NCBI RefSeq assembly: GCF_030536815.1
Contig: NZ_JAUNPE010000012.1
Coordinates: forward strand, 1 to 34,574
Direction of reading: 5' to 3'
DNA from: Kocuria sp.
GTDB lineage: Bacteria > Actinomycetota > Actinomycetes > Actinomycetales > Micrococcaceae
DNA length: 34,574 nt
The notes beneath the pieces were generated by a model. It was given only the letters and a program-made list of their open reading frames with translations, was not told where the DNA came from and did no database searches. The translations under genes and the position numbers were made by a program. Shown here in pieces: positions 1-7,773 of the stretch (position 1 is the stretch's first letter; each line of letters opens with the position of its first letter).

Positions 1-45
1 GCCGACCGTGAGGTCACCATGCTGGACGGCACGCTGACCGGCTGA
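1..45 (+). CDS. 3' end of a probable ABC transporter ATP-binding protein (partial)
   Basis: The window opens inside a reading frame that ends at TGA 43-45; only 14 residues are visible (ADREVTMLDGTLTG). The pattern 'ADR-x-x-x-x-x-DG-x-L' is typical of the extreme C-terminus of LolD/MacB-type ABC transporter ATPases, after the D-loop and H-loop. No catalytic motif is visible, so the assignment rests on this tail alone and could be wrong. The gene runs in the same direction as the dioxygenase downstream, but about 150 bases separate its stop from the leader peptide, and that gap has its own promoter, so it is probably a separate transcription unit. Confidence 0.4.
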   Translation, partial: ADREVTMLDGTLTG

Positions 46-156
46 GCGCAGCCCGCCTACCACAGCGGCTGACAACCGCATGCACAGCCCGTTCCGCGCC
101 CCCGAATCCAGTACGACCACGCCGTAGAACGTATTTGTCAAATTGTTACAGGACCC

Positions 157-185
157 TTGGGGGTCGGCGCCCACACCTCTAGGGT
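157..185 (+). promoter_or_regulatory. Leaderless promoter of the Cys-leader/dioxygenase unit
   Basis: A TTGGGG hexamer at 157-162 and a TAGGGT -10 hexamer at 180-185 are separated by 17 bp. The ATG of the small leader ORF lies 6 nt after the -10, so the predicted transcription start coincides with A192 and the transcript would begin at the start codon. This is the usual architecture of leaderless genes in actinobacteria. The -35 match is moderate. Confidence 0.5.
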
Positions 186-191
186 GAAGCC

Positions 192-239
192 ATGTTTGTC
201 GATCCGCAGCGCTGTTGTCGCTTCTCACGAAGGCCCTGA
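192..239 (+). CDS. Putative cysteine-attenuator leader peptide (15 aa)
   Basis: The frame encodes MFVDPQRCCRFSRRP and stops at TGA 237-239, about 135 nt before the dioxygenase start. It has two adjacent Cys codons (TGT TGT, 213-218) directly after a 'VDxQR' segment. That resembles the short 'putative leader peptides' with a VDLQR...C/R pattern annotated upstream of sulfur-assimilation genes in actinobacteria, and the Cys-codon uORFs that act as cysteine-sensing attenuators in mycobacteria. The ATG is 6 nt after a TAGGGT -10 element, so translation would be leaderless. Seen: the frame, the Cys pair and the promoter. Inferred: that ribosome stalling at Cys codons under sulfur limitation raises expression of the downstream gene. 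A short frame like this can arise by chance, so the claim rests on the combination of features. Confidence 0.55.
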   Translation: MFVDPQRCCRFSRRP

Positions 240-301
240 CGAGCCGGTCTTAAAGCATGGCCGCTGTCTACAGATGCCGCCCTCTCAGCCCTCGGCCATC
301 C

Positions 302-332
302 CATCGCATTGGGACGTGCCCACTCCGCGATG
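302..332 (+). promoter_or_regulatory. Stem-loop between leader peptide and dioxygenase
   Basis: CATCGC at 302-307 pairs with GCGATG at 327-332, and inside it TGGG at 310-313 pairs with CCCA at 319-322. The structure sits in the about 135-nt space between the leader stop codon and the dioxygenase start. It could take part in attenuation, but the stem is short and interrupted, and no downstream T-run marks it as a terminator. Confidence 0.25.
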
Positions 333-374
333 CCGTCCTCCCGCCCACACTTCTGCACCTTGCGAGGAAACCCC

Positions 375-1319
375 ATGACCACCACCACAGCCCCCGCGAC
401 GACCACCGATACCGGCCTGCGCCTGAAAAAACTTGGGCAGCACATCGGCGCCCGGATCGAGGGCCTGGACTTGTCCGGGCCCCTGGAGGAAGGCACGGTG
501 TCCGCGATCCGGGCGGCGCTGAACGAGCACAAGGCGTTGGTCTTCACCGACGCCGGGATCAGCTCCGATGCCCAGCAAGAGGCCTTTGCGGCCCACTTCG
601 GACCGCTGACCACCGCCCACCCCACCGTGACCTTCCACGAGGGCACTCCCAAGACGGTGCTACCCGTGGACAGTGAGGAGGCGGTGGCCAACCAGTGGCA
701 CACCGATGTCACCTTTGTGATCAACCCGCCGCAGATATCCACTTTGCGGGCGGTGGTGCTGCCCCCGTACGGCGGGGAGACCCTGATCGCCAACACTGCC
801 GCCGCCTACAAGTCCCTACCGCGGGAGCTGCAGCACTTGGCGCAGACTTTGTGGGCCGAGCACACCAATGCCTCGGACTACATTCGGCCCCGGACGGTGC
901 AGGGGGAGAAGGAGCAGCAGTACCAGCAGGCCTTTGTGTCCCAGACCTTCCGCACGGTCCACCCCGTGGTACGGGTGCACCCGCTGACAGGGGAGAAGGG
1001 GTTGTTCATCGGAGCCTTCGCCCAGCGGCTGCGGATCCTCGGGGTCTCCGCCCACGAGTCCGCGGACCTGCTGCGGCTTCTCCAGGCGCACGTCACCCGT
1101 CCCGAGCACGTGGTCCGGGTGGGGTGGGAGCCGGGGCAGGTGGTGGTCTTCGACAACCGGATCACCCAGCACTACGCGATCGACAACTACGACCGCGCCC
1201 CGCGGAAACTGAACCGGATCACCGTGGCCGGGGACGTCCCGGTCGGGGTCCACGGGCAGCGCAGTCACTCCCTCGAAGGAGACTCCTCGCAGTACTCCCC
1301 AATCGTCGAACTCCCTTGA
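375..1319 (+). CDS. TauD/TfdA family Fe(II)/2-oxoglutarate dioxygenase
   Basis: The 314-residue product has the length and layout of the TauD family: non-haem iron enzymes that hydroxylate sulfonates, alkyl sulfates or related small molecules with 2-oxoglutarate and O2, releasing sulfite or sulfate in the taurine and alkylsulfatase cases. The facial triad is visible as H109-x-D111 (in QWHTDVTF) and H266 (TQHYA), with the 2-oxoglutarate-binding R277 eleven residues later, the same spacing as in TauD. 'HPVVRVHPLTGEKGLF' (196-211) is a family hallmark. ATG 375 is chosen because GAGGAA lies 5-10 nt upstream; an in-frame ATG at 309 has no ribosome site and would add a non-homologous tail. The Cys-codon leader upstream and the monooxygenases downstream favour a sulfur-scavenging role; the actual substrate cannot be read from sequence. 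Confidence 0.88.
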   Translation: MTTTTAPATTTDTGLRLKKLGQHIGARIEGLDLSGPLEEGTVSAIRAALNEHKALVFTDAGISSDAQQEAFAAHFGPLTTAHPTVTFHEGTPKTVLPVDSEEAVANQWHTDVTFVINPPQISTLRAVVLPPYGGETLIANTAAAYKSLPRELQHLAQTLWAEHTNASDYIRPRTVQGEKEQQYQQAFVSQTFRTVHPVVRVHPLTGEKGLFIGAFAQRLRILGVSAHESADLLRLLQAHVTRPEHVVRVGWEPGQVVVFDNRITQHYAIDNYDRAPRKLNRITVAGDVPVGVHGQRSHSLEGDSSQYSPIVELP

Positions 1320-1392
1320 CCTGCTGCCCGTGGTCTCGAGGCCAGGTCGCTGATCGTCGGAGAGGCGGCCTCACAGGGGCGAGCAGCTGCCA

Positions 1393-1434
1393 AAAGACCC
1401 CGTTCTCCTGGTCATCCAGGAGAACGGGGTCTTT
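1393..1434. terminator. Bidirectional hairpin terminator
   Basis: A perfect 19-bp inverted repeat (arms 1393-1411 and 1416-1434) with a TCAT loop begins AAAG and ends CTTT. It lies between the dioxygenase stop and the 3' end of the convergent tRNA gene and can serve both. It is followed by only three T residues on either strand. Confidence 0.85.
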
Positions 1435-1442
1435 GCTCATCG

Positions 1443-1515
1443 AGCCACCTGCCGGAATCGAACCGGCGACCTATTCTTTACGAGGGAATTGCTCTACCGA
1501 CTGAGCTAAGGTGGC
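1443..1515 (-). tRNA. tRNA-Thr (anticodon CGT)
   Basis: Read on the minus strand, this is a complete 73-nt cloverleaf. The 7-bp acceptor stem GCCACCT/AGGTGGC is fully paired. There is a GCTC/GAGC D-stem, the anticodon loop CTCGTAA with CGT at positions 34-36 (reads ACG, threonine), and a GCCGG/CCGGC T-stem closing TTCGATT. The discriminator base is T and CCA is not encoded. The anticodon stem ATTCC/AGAAT has a C31-A39 mismatch at its loop end. A possible promoter is TACTGT (minus strand, 1556-1551), about 35 nt upstream. Confidence 0.95.
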
Positions 1516-1575
1516 GCAGCAGAACCGAGCATGGTTCAGATGCACCCAAGACAGTAGCAGACAACGCCGCTCGGG

Positions 1576-1595
1576 CCCCAATCAGCGGGGTTTTT
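1576..1595 (+). terminator. Weak hairpin plus T5, antisense to the monooxygenase 3' end
   Basis: CCCC 1576-1579 and GGGG 1587-1590 form a short stem followed by TTTTT 1591-1595 when read on the plus strand. It could stop plus-strand read-through from entering the minus-strand monooxygenase genes. The stem is only four base pairs, so this is tentative. Confidence 0.3.
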
Positions 1596-1601
1596 GCTAC
1601 C

Positions 1602-2612
1602 TCAGGCGTTGGCGTAGCGGTTCTTCGCCCGTGGCAGCCCCAGCCGCTCGCGCAGGGTGGAACCTTCCGTGGGTGCAGGGTCAGTGCCGACCAGCTCCGG
1701 GATCACCCCAGCGGCCGCCCGGATCGCCAGTTCCACGTCGTAGGGCCCCGTTTCCAGGACGACGCCGCTCACACCGACCTGAACCCAGCTCGCCACCAGT
1801 TCCGGATCGAGAGCAGCCGAGTCTGCGTCGATCACGACGAACACGCGGGCGGACGGGTTCCACTCGAGAACCGTGAGGGTCTCGGGGCCCACGGACTCCA
1901 CCGGGAGCAGAACGGCGTCGGCGTGTTCCACCGCGGCGCGCAGATCTTCGAGGGAAACATCCGCGGTACGTTCTACGAAAACCGGAAGGTGCCCCTGCGT
2001 GGGGCGAGGGACGATCGAGGGCCCCTTCACGGTGAACTCCTCACCCGCGGAATCGGTTCCGCTGAAGTCCACGTAGTGCAGCTTGGAGCGGTCCACGAAC
2101 CGGCCGGTGGTTTGATCGCGGATCTCCGCGTCCGCCTCCCACGAATCCCACAACCTGCGAACCACGTCGATGACGTCCGCGGTTTCCGCCCAGGCGGCCT
2201 CCGGAGAAGGTGCGGCGCGTCGACCGACGTTGGCGGCGGCGTCGGCCCCCAAAGAGGGCGCGAAGACAACACCGGCGCGGCCGTGCGTGGCCCAATCCAG
2301 GGACGCGCTCTCGGTGCCCATCAGGAACGGCTCGGTGTGGGTCGTGCGCAGGGTGGGGACCAGGCCCACGGAACTGGTCCGGGGGCCCAACCACGCGGCC
2401 GTCTGCAGCGCGGACAACCGGCCCGCCGCGGGCCCGGAGGCGGGTGCGGTGTCCAGCTCGTCATCGAGTAGCACGAACGCGGCACCGGCGGTCTCCGCCT
2501 CGACGGCGGCCTGACGAAGGGCGGCACCGGAGAAATATTCTGCGGGAGCCACGCGATCGATTCCCGGCCGGGGTGTGATGCGCGCGGCGATCACGAACGT
2601 AGGGGTGCTCAT
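1602..2612 (-). CDS. LLM class flavin-dependent oxidoreductase (bacterial luciferase-like)
   Basis: This 336-residue protein is a divergent member of the luciferase-like monooxygenase TIM-barrel superfamily, enzymes that use FMNH2 supplied by a separate reductase. Recognisable parts are the N-terminal 'FVIAARITPRPG', the segment 'TSSVGLVPTLRTTHTEPFLMG' and the conserved 'DVVRRLWDSWEADA-x-R' helix followed by a 'GRFVD...LHYVDFSG' block. Its C-terminal half is less typical than that of its partner, and it may be a companion subunit or a degenerate paralogue. ATG 2612 is chosen because GGAGG lies about 8 nt upstream and only one base separates it from the stop of the preceding gene, so the two are translationally coupled. 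Substrate unknown; organosulfur or related C-S/C-N cleavage is inferred from the neighbours. Confidence 0.75.
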   Translation of the reverse strand: MSTPTFVIAARITPRPGIDRVAPAEYFSGAALRQAAVEAETAGAAFVLLDDELDTAPASGPAAGRLSALQTAAWLGPRTSSVGLVPTLRTTHTEPFLMGTESASLDWATHGRAGVVFAPSLGADAAANVGRRAAPSPEAAWAETADVIDVVRRLWDSWEADAEIRDQTTGRFVDRSKLHYVDFSGTDSAGEEFTVKGPSIVPRPTQGHLPVFVERTADVSLEDLRAAVEHADAVLLPVESVGPETLTVLEWNPSARVFVVIDADSAALDPELVASWVQVGVSGVVLETGPYDVELAIRAAAGVIPELVGTDPAPTEGSTLRERLGLPRAKNRYANA

Positions 2613-2613
2613 A

Positions 2614-3999
2614 TCAGGCCTCCTGACCATTGGTAGCTGCGGCGCGGGCGGTAGAGCGTGCCCGCGACCATTCGGTGGCGGGACGGTAGCCGCCCAGCTC
2701 CATGGTGGTGCGCAGCGTGGGGTCCTCCTCCGCATAGGAATCGGGGTACACACCCATTTCCTGCAACCGGGGGACCACGGAGTCCACGAATTCGTCGAGG
2801 CCACCCGGCACCACGGTGGGAATCAGGATGAAACCGTCCGCGGCCCGCTCCTGGATGTACTGGTTCATCTGCCGGGCCACGGTGTCCGCGGAGCCGACAA
2901 AGGCGACACCGGGAGCCTCACGCACCACCAGGTCGCGGATGGACAGGTTCTCGGCCTGGGCGATCTCGCGCCAGCGCTGTGCCGTGGCCACCGGGTCCTT
3001 GACGTGCTTGACGCGGCCCTGGGAGACCTCGGGGCCGTCCAGCACGGGGTCGAAGTCGGGGAGCGGGCCGTCCGGATCGAACGAGGAGAGGTCCGTGTTC
3101 CACACGCGTTCCAGTGTGGCGATCGCGGTGGCACCGGAGTGCTGGGCGTAGGCCTGCTCCCGGGCGCGTTCGGCGGCGTCGGCGTCCGTGTCACCCAGGA
3201 CATAGGAGACGCCCGGGTAGATGCGCAGGTCGTCCTCGGCGCGGCCGTACTTGGCGAGGCGGCCCTTGGTGTCCTTGTAAAAGGCCTTGCCGTCCTCCAG
3301 CTCGGAGTGGCGCGTGAAGATCACGTCGGCGGAGCCCGCGGCGAACTCACGGCCCGAATCCGAATCCCCGGCCTGGAAGATCACCGGGTGAACCTGGGGG
3401 CTGCGGGGCACGTCGAAACGACCGGAGATATCGAAGAATTCGCTGTGGTGTTCGTAGGCACCCGCGGTTTCGTCCGCGTCCTGCGCGGAGGCGGGCCAGG
3501 ATTCCCACAACTGCCGGGCGGCGTCAATGAAGTCCTCGGCGCGCTGGTACCGCCGGGGGTAGGGGAGGTAGCCGCCGCGGCGGAAGTTCTCACCCGTAAA
3601 CGCATCGGGGCTGGTCACCACGTTCCACGCGGCACGGCCACCGGAGAGGTGATCCAGGGTCGCGAATTGCCGCGCCAGCTCGTACGGCTCATGGAAGGTG
3701 GCGGTCAGCGTTCCGGCCAGGCCAATGCGCTCGGTGGCTGCGGCCACGGCCGACAGCACCGTGAGGGTGTCCGGGCGGCCCATGACGTCGAGGTCATAGA
3801 TCTTGCCGTTCATCTCGCGCAGCCGCAGCCCTTCGGCCAGGAACAGGAAATCCATGAGGCCTCGCTCGGCGGTCCGCGCCATGTGAATGAACGAATCCAC
3901 CGCAATGTGGCTTTCACTGCGCGGATCGGACCAAATCGTGGTGTTGTTGACGCCCGGAAAATGCGCCGCCAGGTGAACTCTGCGCGGTGAGCTGCTCAT
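2614..3999 (-). CDS. NtaA/SnaA/DszA family FMN-dependent monooxygenase
   Basis: At 461 residues the protein matches the NtaA/SnaA/SoxA(DszA) branch of luciferase-like monooxygenases, which use reduced flavin to oxidise nitrilotriacetate, pristinamycin IIA, dibenzothiophene sulfone and similar compounds. Diagnostic stretches are 'VHLAAHFPGVNNTTIWSDP' near the N-terminus, 'AERGLMDFLFLAEG', 'ERIGLAGTLTATFHEPYELARQFATLDHLSGGRAAWNVVTS' (the family signature around residues 90-130) and 'HPVIFQAGDSDSGREFAA'. It is the first gene of a two-gene minus-strand operon with the second monooxygenase. The ATG at 3999 follows an AGGGTAGG run. The opposite-strand FAD protein starts 231 bp away. Members of this branch span many substrates, so only the chemistry can be stated. 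Confidence 0.85.
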   Translation of the reverse strand: MSSSPRRVHLAAHFPGVNNTTIWSDPRSESHIAVDSFIHMARTAERGLMDFLFLAEGLRLREMNGKIYDLDVMGRPDTLTVLSAVAAATERIGLAGTLTATFHEPYELARQFATLDHLSGGRAAWNVVTSPDAFTGENFRRGGYLPYPRRYQRAEDFIDAARQLWESWPASAQDADETAGAYEHHSEFFDISGRFDVPRSPQVHPVIFQAGDSDSGREFAAGSADVIFTRHSELEDGKAFYKDTKGRLAKYGRAEDDLRIYPGVSYVLGDTDADAAERAREQAYAQHSGATAIATLERVWNTDLSSFDPDGPLPDFDPVLDGPEVSQGRVKHVKDPVATAQRWREIAQAENLSIRDLVVREAPGVAFVGSADTVARQMNQYIQERAADGFILIPTVVPGGLDEFVDSVVPRLQEMGVYPDSYAEEDPTLRTTMELGGYRPATEWSRARSTARAAATNGQEA

Positions 4000-4105
4000 G
4001 ACCTACCCTCTGTCGACAACGGTCCCGGACATGGTTGAGCGACCGGGCACTCCCATCCATGGTGCCGCCGCCACCGCGGTTGATTCCAGCCGGCTGACTT
4101 GATTC

Positions 4106-4131
4106 TTCACACGCTGTCACAGAGCGTCACA
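4106..4131. repeat. Three 10-bp-phased hexamers in a divergent promoter region
   Basis: TTCACA 4106-4111, GTCACA 4116-4121 and GTCACA 4126-4131 recur at exactly 10-bp intervals (TGTGAC/TGTGAC/TGTGAA on the other strand), one per helical turn. They lie in the 230-bp region between the divergent monooxygenase pair and the FAD-binding protein, where a shared operator would be expected. The regulator is unknown. Confidence 0.45.
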
Positions 4132-4229
4132 CCGACCTGCGCTCTCACTGCCCGCGGCGATAGCGTGGCGAATACTGTCCGCAGTGCCCGTCCGTCAGGG
4201 GGGAGCACGCAACGTTCTGGAGGTCACCG

Positions 4230-6179
4230 GTGGACTCAAGCAGCGTCACATTCGTGGGTGGGGGTCCGCGTGCGGCCATGGTCTTGGAGCGCATCACCGC
4301 CAATTACCCGCACGACGCCGCGCCACTCACCGTCCACGTGGTGGAACCCTTTGAACCGGGAGCGGGTCGGATCTGGCGTTACGACCAGTCACCCCTGTTG
4401 AAACTCAATTCGATGGCGCAGGACATCACCATGTTCACGGACCGCTCCGTGCAGTGCGCGGGGCCCGCGCGTGAGGGGCCCACGCTGCTGGAGTGGTGCC
4501 GAGCCGTGCTCTCGGGAGAAATCACCGACCACCGGATCACCGACCCCGAGATCATGGCCCAGGTGCGTGAGCTGGGTCCGGAAAGCTTTCCCACCAGGCA
4601 ACTGCAATCGTTTTATCTGGGCTGGTTCTACCGCCTGACCGTTGAGCACGCGGCCTCCAACGTGCGCGTGGAAACTCACCGTGCCACGGTCACTGCCGTG
4701 ACGGACACCGAGCTCGGGCACACGGTGAACCTGGATTCGGGCGAGACCATCGCCTCGGATGCGGTGGTCTACACCGTGGGCCACACGGACAGCATGGGCT
4801 CCAACACCCAGCTGACCCGCGAACGCACGGCCGGTGCCCGCGGAGGTTTCTACGCTCCGCCCGCCTACACCAACGACGTCGATTACTCGCCCGTGCGCGC
4901 GGGGGACCGCGTGATCGTGACCGGCATGGGGTTGGCTTTCATCGACCTCATGGTGCTGCTGTACGAGGGCCGCGGGGGACGCTTCCAGATCTCCGGGCAG
5001 CGGGTGGACGGTCAACCCCGCGAAGGGATTCGCGACGGCGGTCCCCTCACCTACGTTGCGTGCGGCCGGGAGCCCCAGCTCTTTGTGGGATCCCGCCGCG
5101 GGGTCCCGTACCACAGCAAGATCACCTCGGTGCTCTCCGCCGATCCTGAGCCCTTGCGCTTCATCACCGCGGACACCGTGAACCGGTTGTTGGAGCAGCA
5201 CAACACCCTCAACTTCCACGAGCACTTGTGGCCGCTCATTAATCAGGAGCTCGGTTACCACGTGTACCGGGAGCTGATCGTGGGGCACCCGGAACGCGCC
5301 CGGATGAGCTGGGAGGAGTTCGCACCCGCATACCGCGCGGCCTCCTGGGGGAGTAACGAGCTGCAGCGGCTCGTGCGCACGGCCATCCCCGATTCCCGCT
5401 ATCGCGTGGATCTGGCGTCGATCGATCGACCCTTCGAGGACATGTTCTTCGAGGACCCCCAGCAGGTCCAGGACGCCCTGGTGCGCTACATCGAGCGCGA
5501 CCTGACCCTGCGGACCCATCCGGATCATTCCGAGACCCAGGCGCTCTTCCTGGCACTACTTCGCACCTACATGGAAGTGGGCCGGTTGGTTCCTCTCGAG
5601 CACCTGGACGATGAATCCCAGCGACTCGTCCCGGGGTGGTGGCACGGCTTCTTCAGCTTTGTGGACTCGGGCCCGCCCGCTCATCGCCTCCAAGAGTTGC
5701 TGGCCCTGCACCGAGCCGGTTTCATCACGTTCCTGGGCCCCGATCTGGAGGTCACCACGGCACACCAGGACGCGCCCGAGGGAACTGCGGCGTTCCGGGC
5801 GCGCTCGCGGGCCGGCGGTGCGGATGTCTCCGCGAACAGCTGGATCGAAGCGCGATTGCCCGCGCCCACGGTGGTCTCGTCCGCTGATCCGGCGCTGCAC
5901 CACGTGCATTCGAGCGGAGCAGGAGTCGAGCAGACCTTCGAAACCGAGGACGGCGCCACGGTCAGTACCGGCAAGCTCGTGGTCGAATCCACTGCTCAGG
6001 TGGTGGACCGCGCCGGAGCCGTGCAGCCCACGGTGTTCGCGGCGGGAAACTTCACGTCCGCCTGGAATGTCGGTGCGTTCGCACGCCCGCACGCCAACTC
6101 CGCACCCTTCAGGCAATGCGATGAACTGGCCCGCACCGTGTTGAGCGCCCTGGGGCTACCGGTGGTCCCGGCGAGCTAA
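4230..6179 (+). CDS. FAD/NAD(P)-binding protein (PF13454-like)
   Basis: The 649-residue product opens with a dinucleotide-binding motif, VTFVGGGPRAA (residues 6-16), and then carries 'EPGAGRIWRYDQSPLLKLNSMAQDITMFTD', which is typical of the FAD-NAD(P)-binding family (PF13454), large flavoproteins of mostly unknown function. A later 'DRVIVTGMGLAFIDLMVLL' looks like the second nucleotide-binding core, and the C-terminal 'PTVFAAGNFTSAWNVGAFARPHANSAPFRQCDE' resembles the closing FAD-contact region. GTG 4230 is supported by GGAGGT 5 nt upstream. It is divergent from the two flavin monooxygenases, a pairing that suggests a shared catabolic role, but the reaction cannot be named. Its last four bases overlap the tail of the convergent peptidase gene. 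Confidence 0.8.
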   Translation: MDSSSVTFVGGGPRAAMVLERITANYPHDAAPLTVHVVEPFEPGAGRIWRYDQSPLLKLNSMAQDITMFTDRSVQCAGPAREGPTLLEWCRAVLSGEITDHRITDPEIMAQVRELGPESFPTRQLQSFYLGWFYRLTVEHAASNVRVETHRATVTAVTDTELGHTVNLDSGETIASDAVVYTVGHTDSMGSNTQLTRERTAGARGGFYAPPAYTNDVDYSPVRAGDRVIVTGMGLAFIDLMVLLYEGRGGRFQISGQRVDGQPREGIRDGGPLTYVACGREPQLFVGSRRGVPYHSKITSVLSADPEPLRFITADTVNRLLEQHNTLNFHEHLWPLINQELGYHVYRELIVGHPERARMSWEEFAPAYRAASWGSNELQRLVRTAIPDSRYRVDLASIDRPFEDMFFEDPQQVQDALVRYIERDLTLRTHPDHSETQALFLALLRTYMEVGRLVPLEHLDDESQRLVPGWWHGFFSFVDSGPPAHRLQELLALHRAGFITFLGPDLEVTTAHQDAPEGTAAFRARSRAGGADVSANSWIEARLPAPTVVSSADPALHHVHSSGAGVEQTFETEDGATVSTGKLVVESTAQVVDRAGAVQPTVFAAGNFTSAWNVGAFARPHANSAPFRQCDELARTVLSALGLPVVPAS

Positions 6180-7753
6180 CCACACGTGGCGCCCTGTTCC
6201 GGTACGGTGCCGGAGACCAGGTAATTGTCCACGGCGTCCTTGATGCACGAGTCGCCGGACACGTACGCGGTGTGACCCCAGCCGTCATGGGTCAGGAGTC
6301 GTGCGTTGCCAAGCTCCGCCACGAGCGCTTCCGACCATGCGTAGGGGGTGGCGGGATCGTGGGTCGTGCCCACCACGAGCAGTGTTTCATCGGTGTCCGC
6401 TGCGTAGGAATCGAGGGGTGTGACGGGTTCGTCCGGCCAGCCCTGGCATGCGGCGTCACCGTAGCTGAGGTACGGCCCGAACGTGGGAGCCTCCTCGGCC
6501 ATGGTCTCTGCGGCTTGCGCCATGTCCTGATCGGAGATCCCACGCGAGACGGTGTCCAGACAATTGACGGCCGTGAAGGCCTCGGACACGTTCGAGGTGT
6601 ACTCGCCGGAGGAGTTCCGGCCGTGGTTGGAGTCCGAGTACCCCATGAGCTCGTCGAAGTTCCCGTCAAAGGCCTTCTCGAGTGCGGAGTTCAACTGCGC
6701 ATAGGACGCCGTGGAGTACAGGGGGACCAGAATGCCCTCCACAGCGTTCACGGCCGTGATCCGGCGCCCGTCGGACACGGTGATGTCCTCGTCAGACACC
6801 TTGGCCAGTAGATCCTGGATCTGCTCCATGCCGGCAGCCACGCCGTCAGTTCCCACGGCACAGCGGTTATTCGAATCCTGGCAGTCCTGGACCCAGTGCC
6901 GGAGGTTGTCCTCGAAGCCCTTGGCCTGGTCCAGCGTCACAGCCCGTTCGTCCATGGTGGGATCCACGCCGCCGTCCAGCACGAAGCGTCCGGTGCGCTG
7001 CGGGAACAGGTGTGCGTAGGTGGCGCCGATCTCGGTGCCGTAGGAGAAGCCCAGGTAGTGGGTGGCCGGCTGGTCGAAGACCGCGCGCAGCACGTCCAGG
7101 TCCTTGGCCACGGACTGGGTATCCATGTGGGCCACCACGGGGGATGACTTCTCGTGGCACTTGGCCCCGATCTGCGCGTACGTGGCACGCATGTCGGCCA
7201 CCGTTTCGGTGCCCGGTTCGAACGCGGGCTCGGCTCGCCACTCGTCCATTTCTTGATCGGTGAGGCAGTCAATGCCGTCCGAGCGTTCCACGCCGCGGGG
7301 GTCGAAACCCACGATGTCGTAGTTGTCCCGTACCGAGGCCGAGGCGAAGAAGCCCGCGGACAGCATCATGTCCACCCCGGACCCGCCGGGACCTCCGGGG
7401 TTCAAGAACAGGGTGCCCTGGGGATCGTCCTCGGAGGCGGACAACCGGGAGACCTCCACGAATGTGTCTCCGGCGCCGGGGTTCGCGTAATCCACGGGAA
7501 CGCTCACGCGGGCGCACTCGAGGTTCTTGGCGGCGTCCTGATCCTCCTGGGAGTAGTCGCACTCACCCCATGAGAGGTCCTGGGTGTAGTACGTGGCCAA
7601 CGCGGAATCGGTGCCCGCGGTGACGTCAGGATCGGCCTGGGACGCTGCCCCCAACCCAGAGTCCTGCTGAGACTGCGGAGCGCAGCCGGTCAGCGCCAGA
7701 GCTGCTACGGCAACGGCGGCGGCCACCCAACGGGCCGGGGGAGTACGAGTCAC
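6176..7753 (-). CDS. Secreted lipoprotein alpha/beta-hydrolase, tripeptidyl-aminopeptidase-like
   Basis: This 525-residue protein begins with a lipoprotein signal peptide ending in the lipobox LTGC, so Cys24 would be lipidated and the enzyme anchored outside the membrane. The fold is an alpha/beta hydrolase of the SlpD/SlpE tripeptidyl aminopeptidase group: oxyanion loop GGPGGSG (120-126), DPRG (151-154), nucleophile elbow GFSYG with Ser237, then 'GTTHDPATPYAWSE' (acid) and 'HDGWGHTAY' (His) near the C-terminus, where the TAP-like domain sits. It likely removes N-terminal tripeptides or short peptides. GTG 7753 has GAAGGGA about 5 nt upstream. It follows holB by 20 bases on the same strand and is probably the last gene of the tmk-holB operon. 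Confidence 0.85.
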   Translation of the reverse strand: MTRTPPARWVAAAVAVAALALTGCAPQSQQDSGLGAASQADPDVTAGTDSALATYYTQDLSWGECDYSQEDQDAAKNLECARVSVPVDYANPGAGDTFVEVSRLSASEDDPQGTLFLNPGGPGGSGVDMMLSAGFFASASVRDNYDIVGFDPRGVERSDGIDCLTDQEMDEWRAEPAFEPGTETVADMRATYAQIGAKCHEKSSPVVAHMDTQSVAKDLDVLRAVFDQPATHYLGFSYGTEIGATYAHLFPQRTGRFVLDGGVDPTMDERAVTLDQAKGFEDNLRHWVQDCQDSNNRCAVGTDGVAAGMEQIQDLLAKVSDEDITVSDGRRITAVNAVEGILVPLYSTASYAQLNSALEKAFDGNFDELMGYSDSNHGRNSSGEYTSNVSEAFTAVNCLDTVSRGISDQDMAQAAETMAEEAPTFGPYLSYGDAACQGWPDEPVTPLDSYAADTDETLLVVGTTHDPATPYAWSEALVAELGNARLLTHDGWGHTAYVSGDSCIKDAVDNYLVSGTVPEQGATCG

Positions 7754-7773
7754 GGATTTCCCTTCGGTGCCGC

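Noticed and set aside
309..374. An N-terminal extension of the dioxygenase from ATG 309
   Set aside because: No ribosome site, and the added residues do not match the TauD family; ATG 375 has a clear GAGGAA.
2575..3990. A 471-codon open frame antisense to the NtaA-type monooxygenase
   Set aside because: It covers almost exactly the extent of the real gene, lacks any domain signature and has no ribosome site.
4000..4105. A second Cys-type leader peptide before the monooxygenase operon
   Set aside because: Short frames here have no adjacent Cys codons and no TAnnnT element at leaderless distance.
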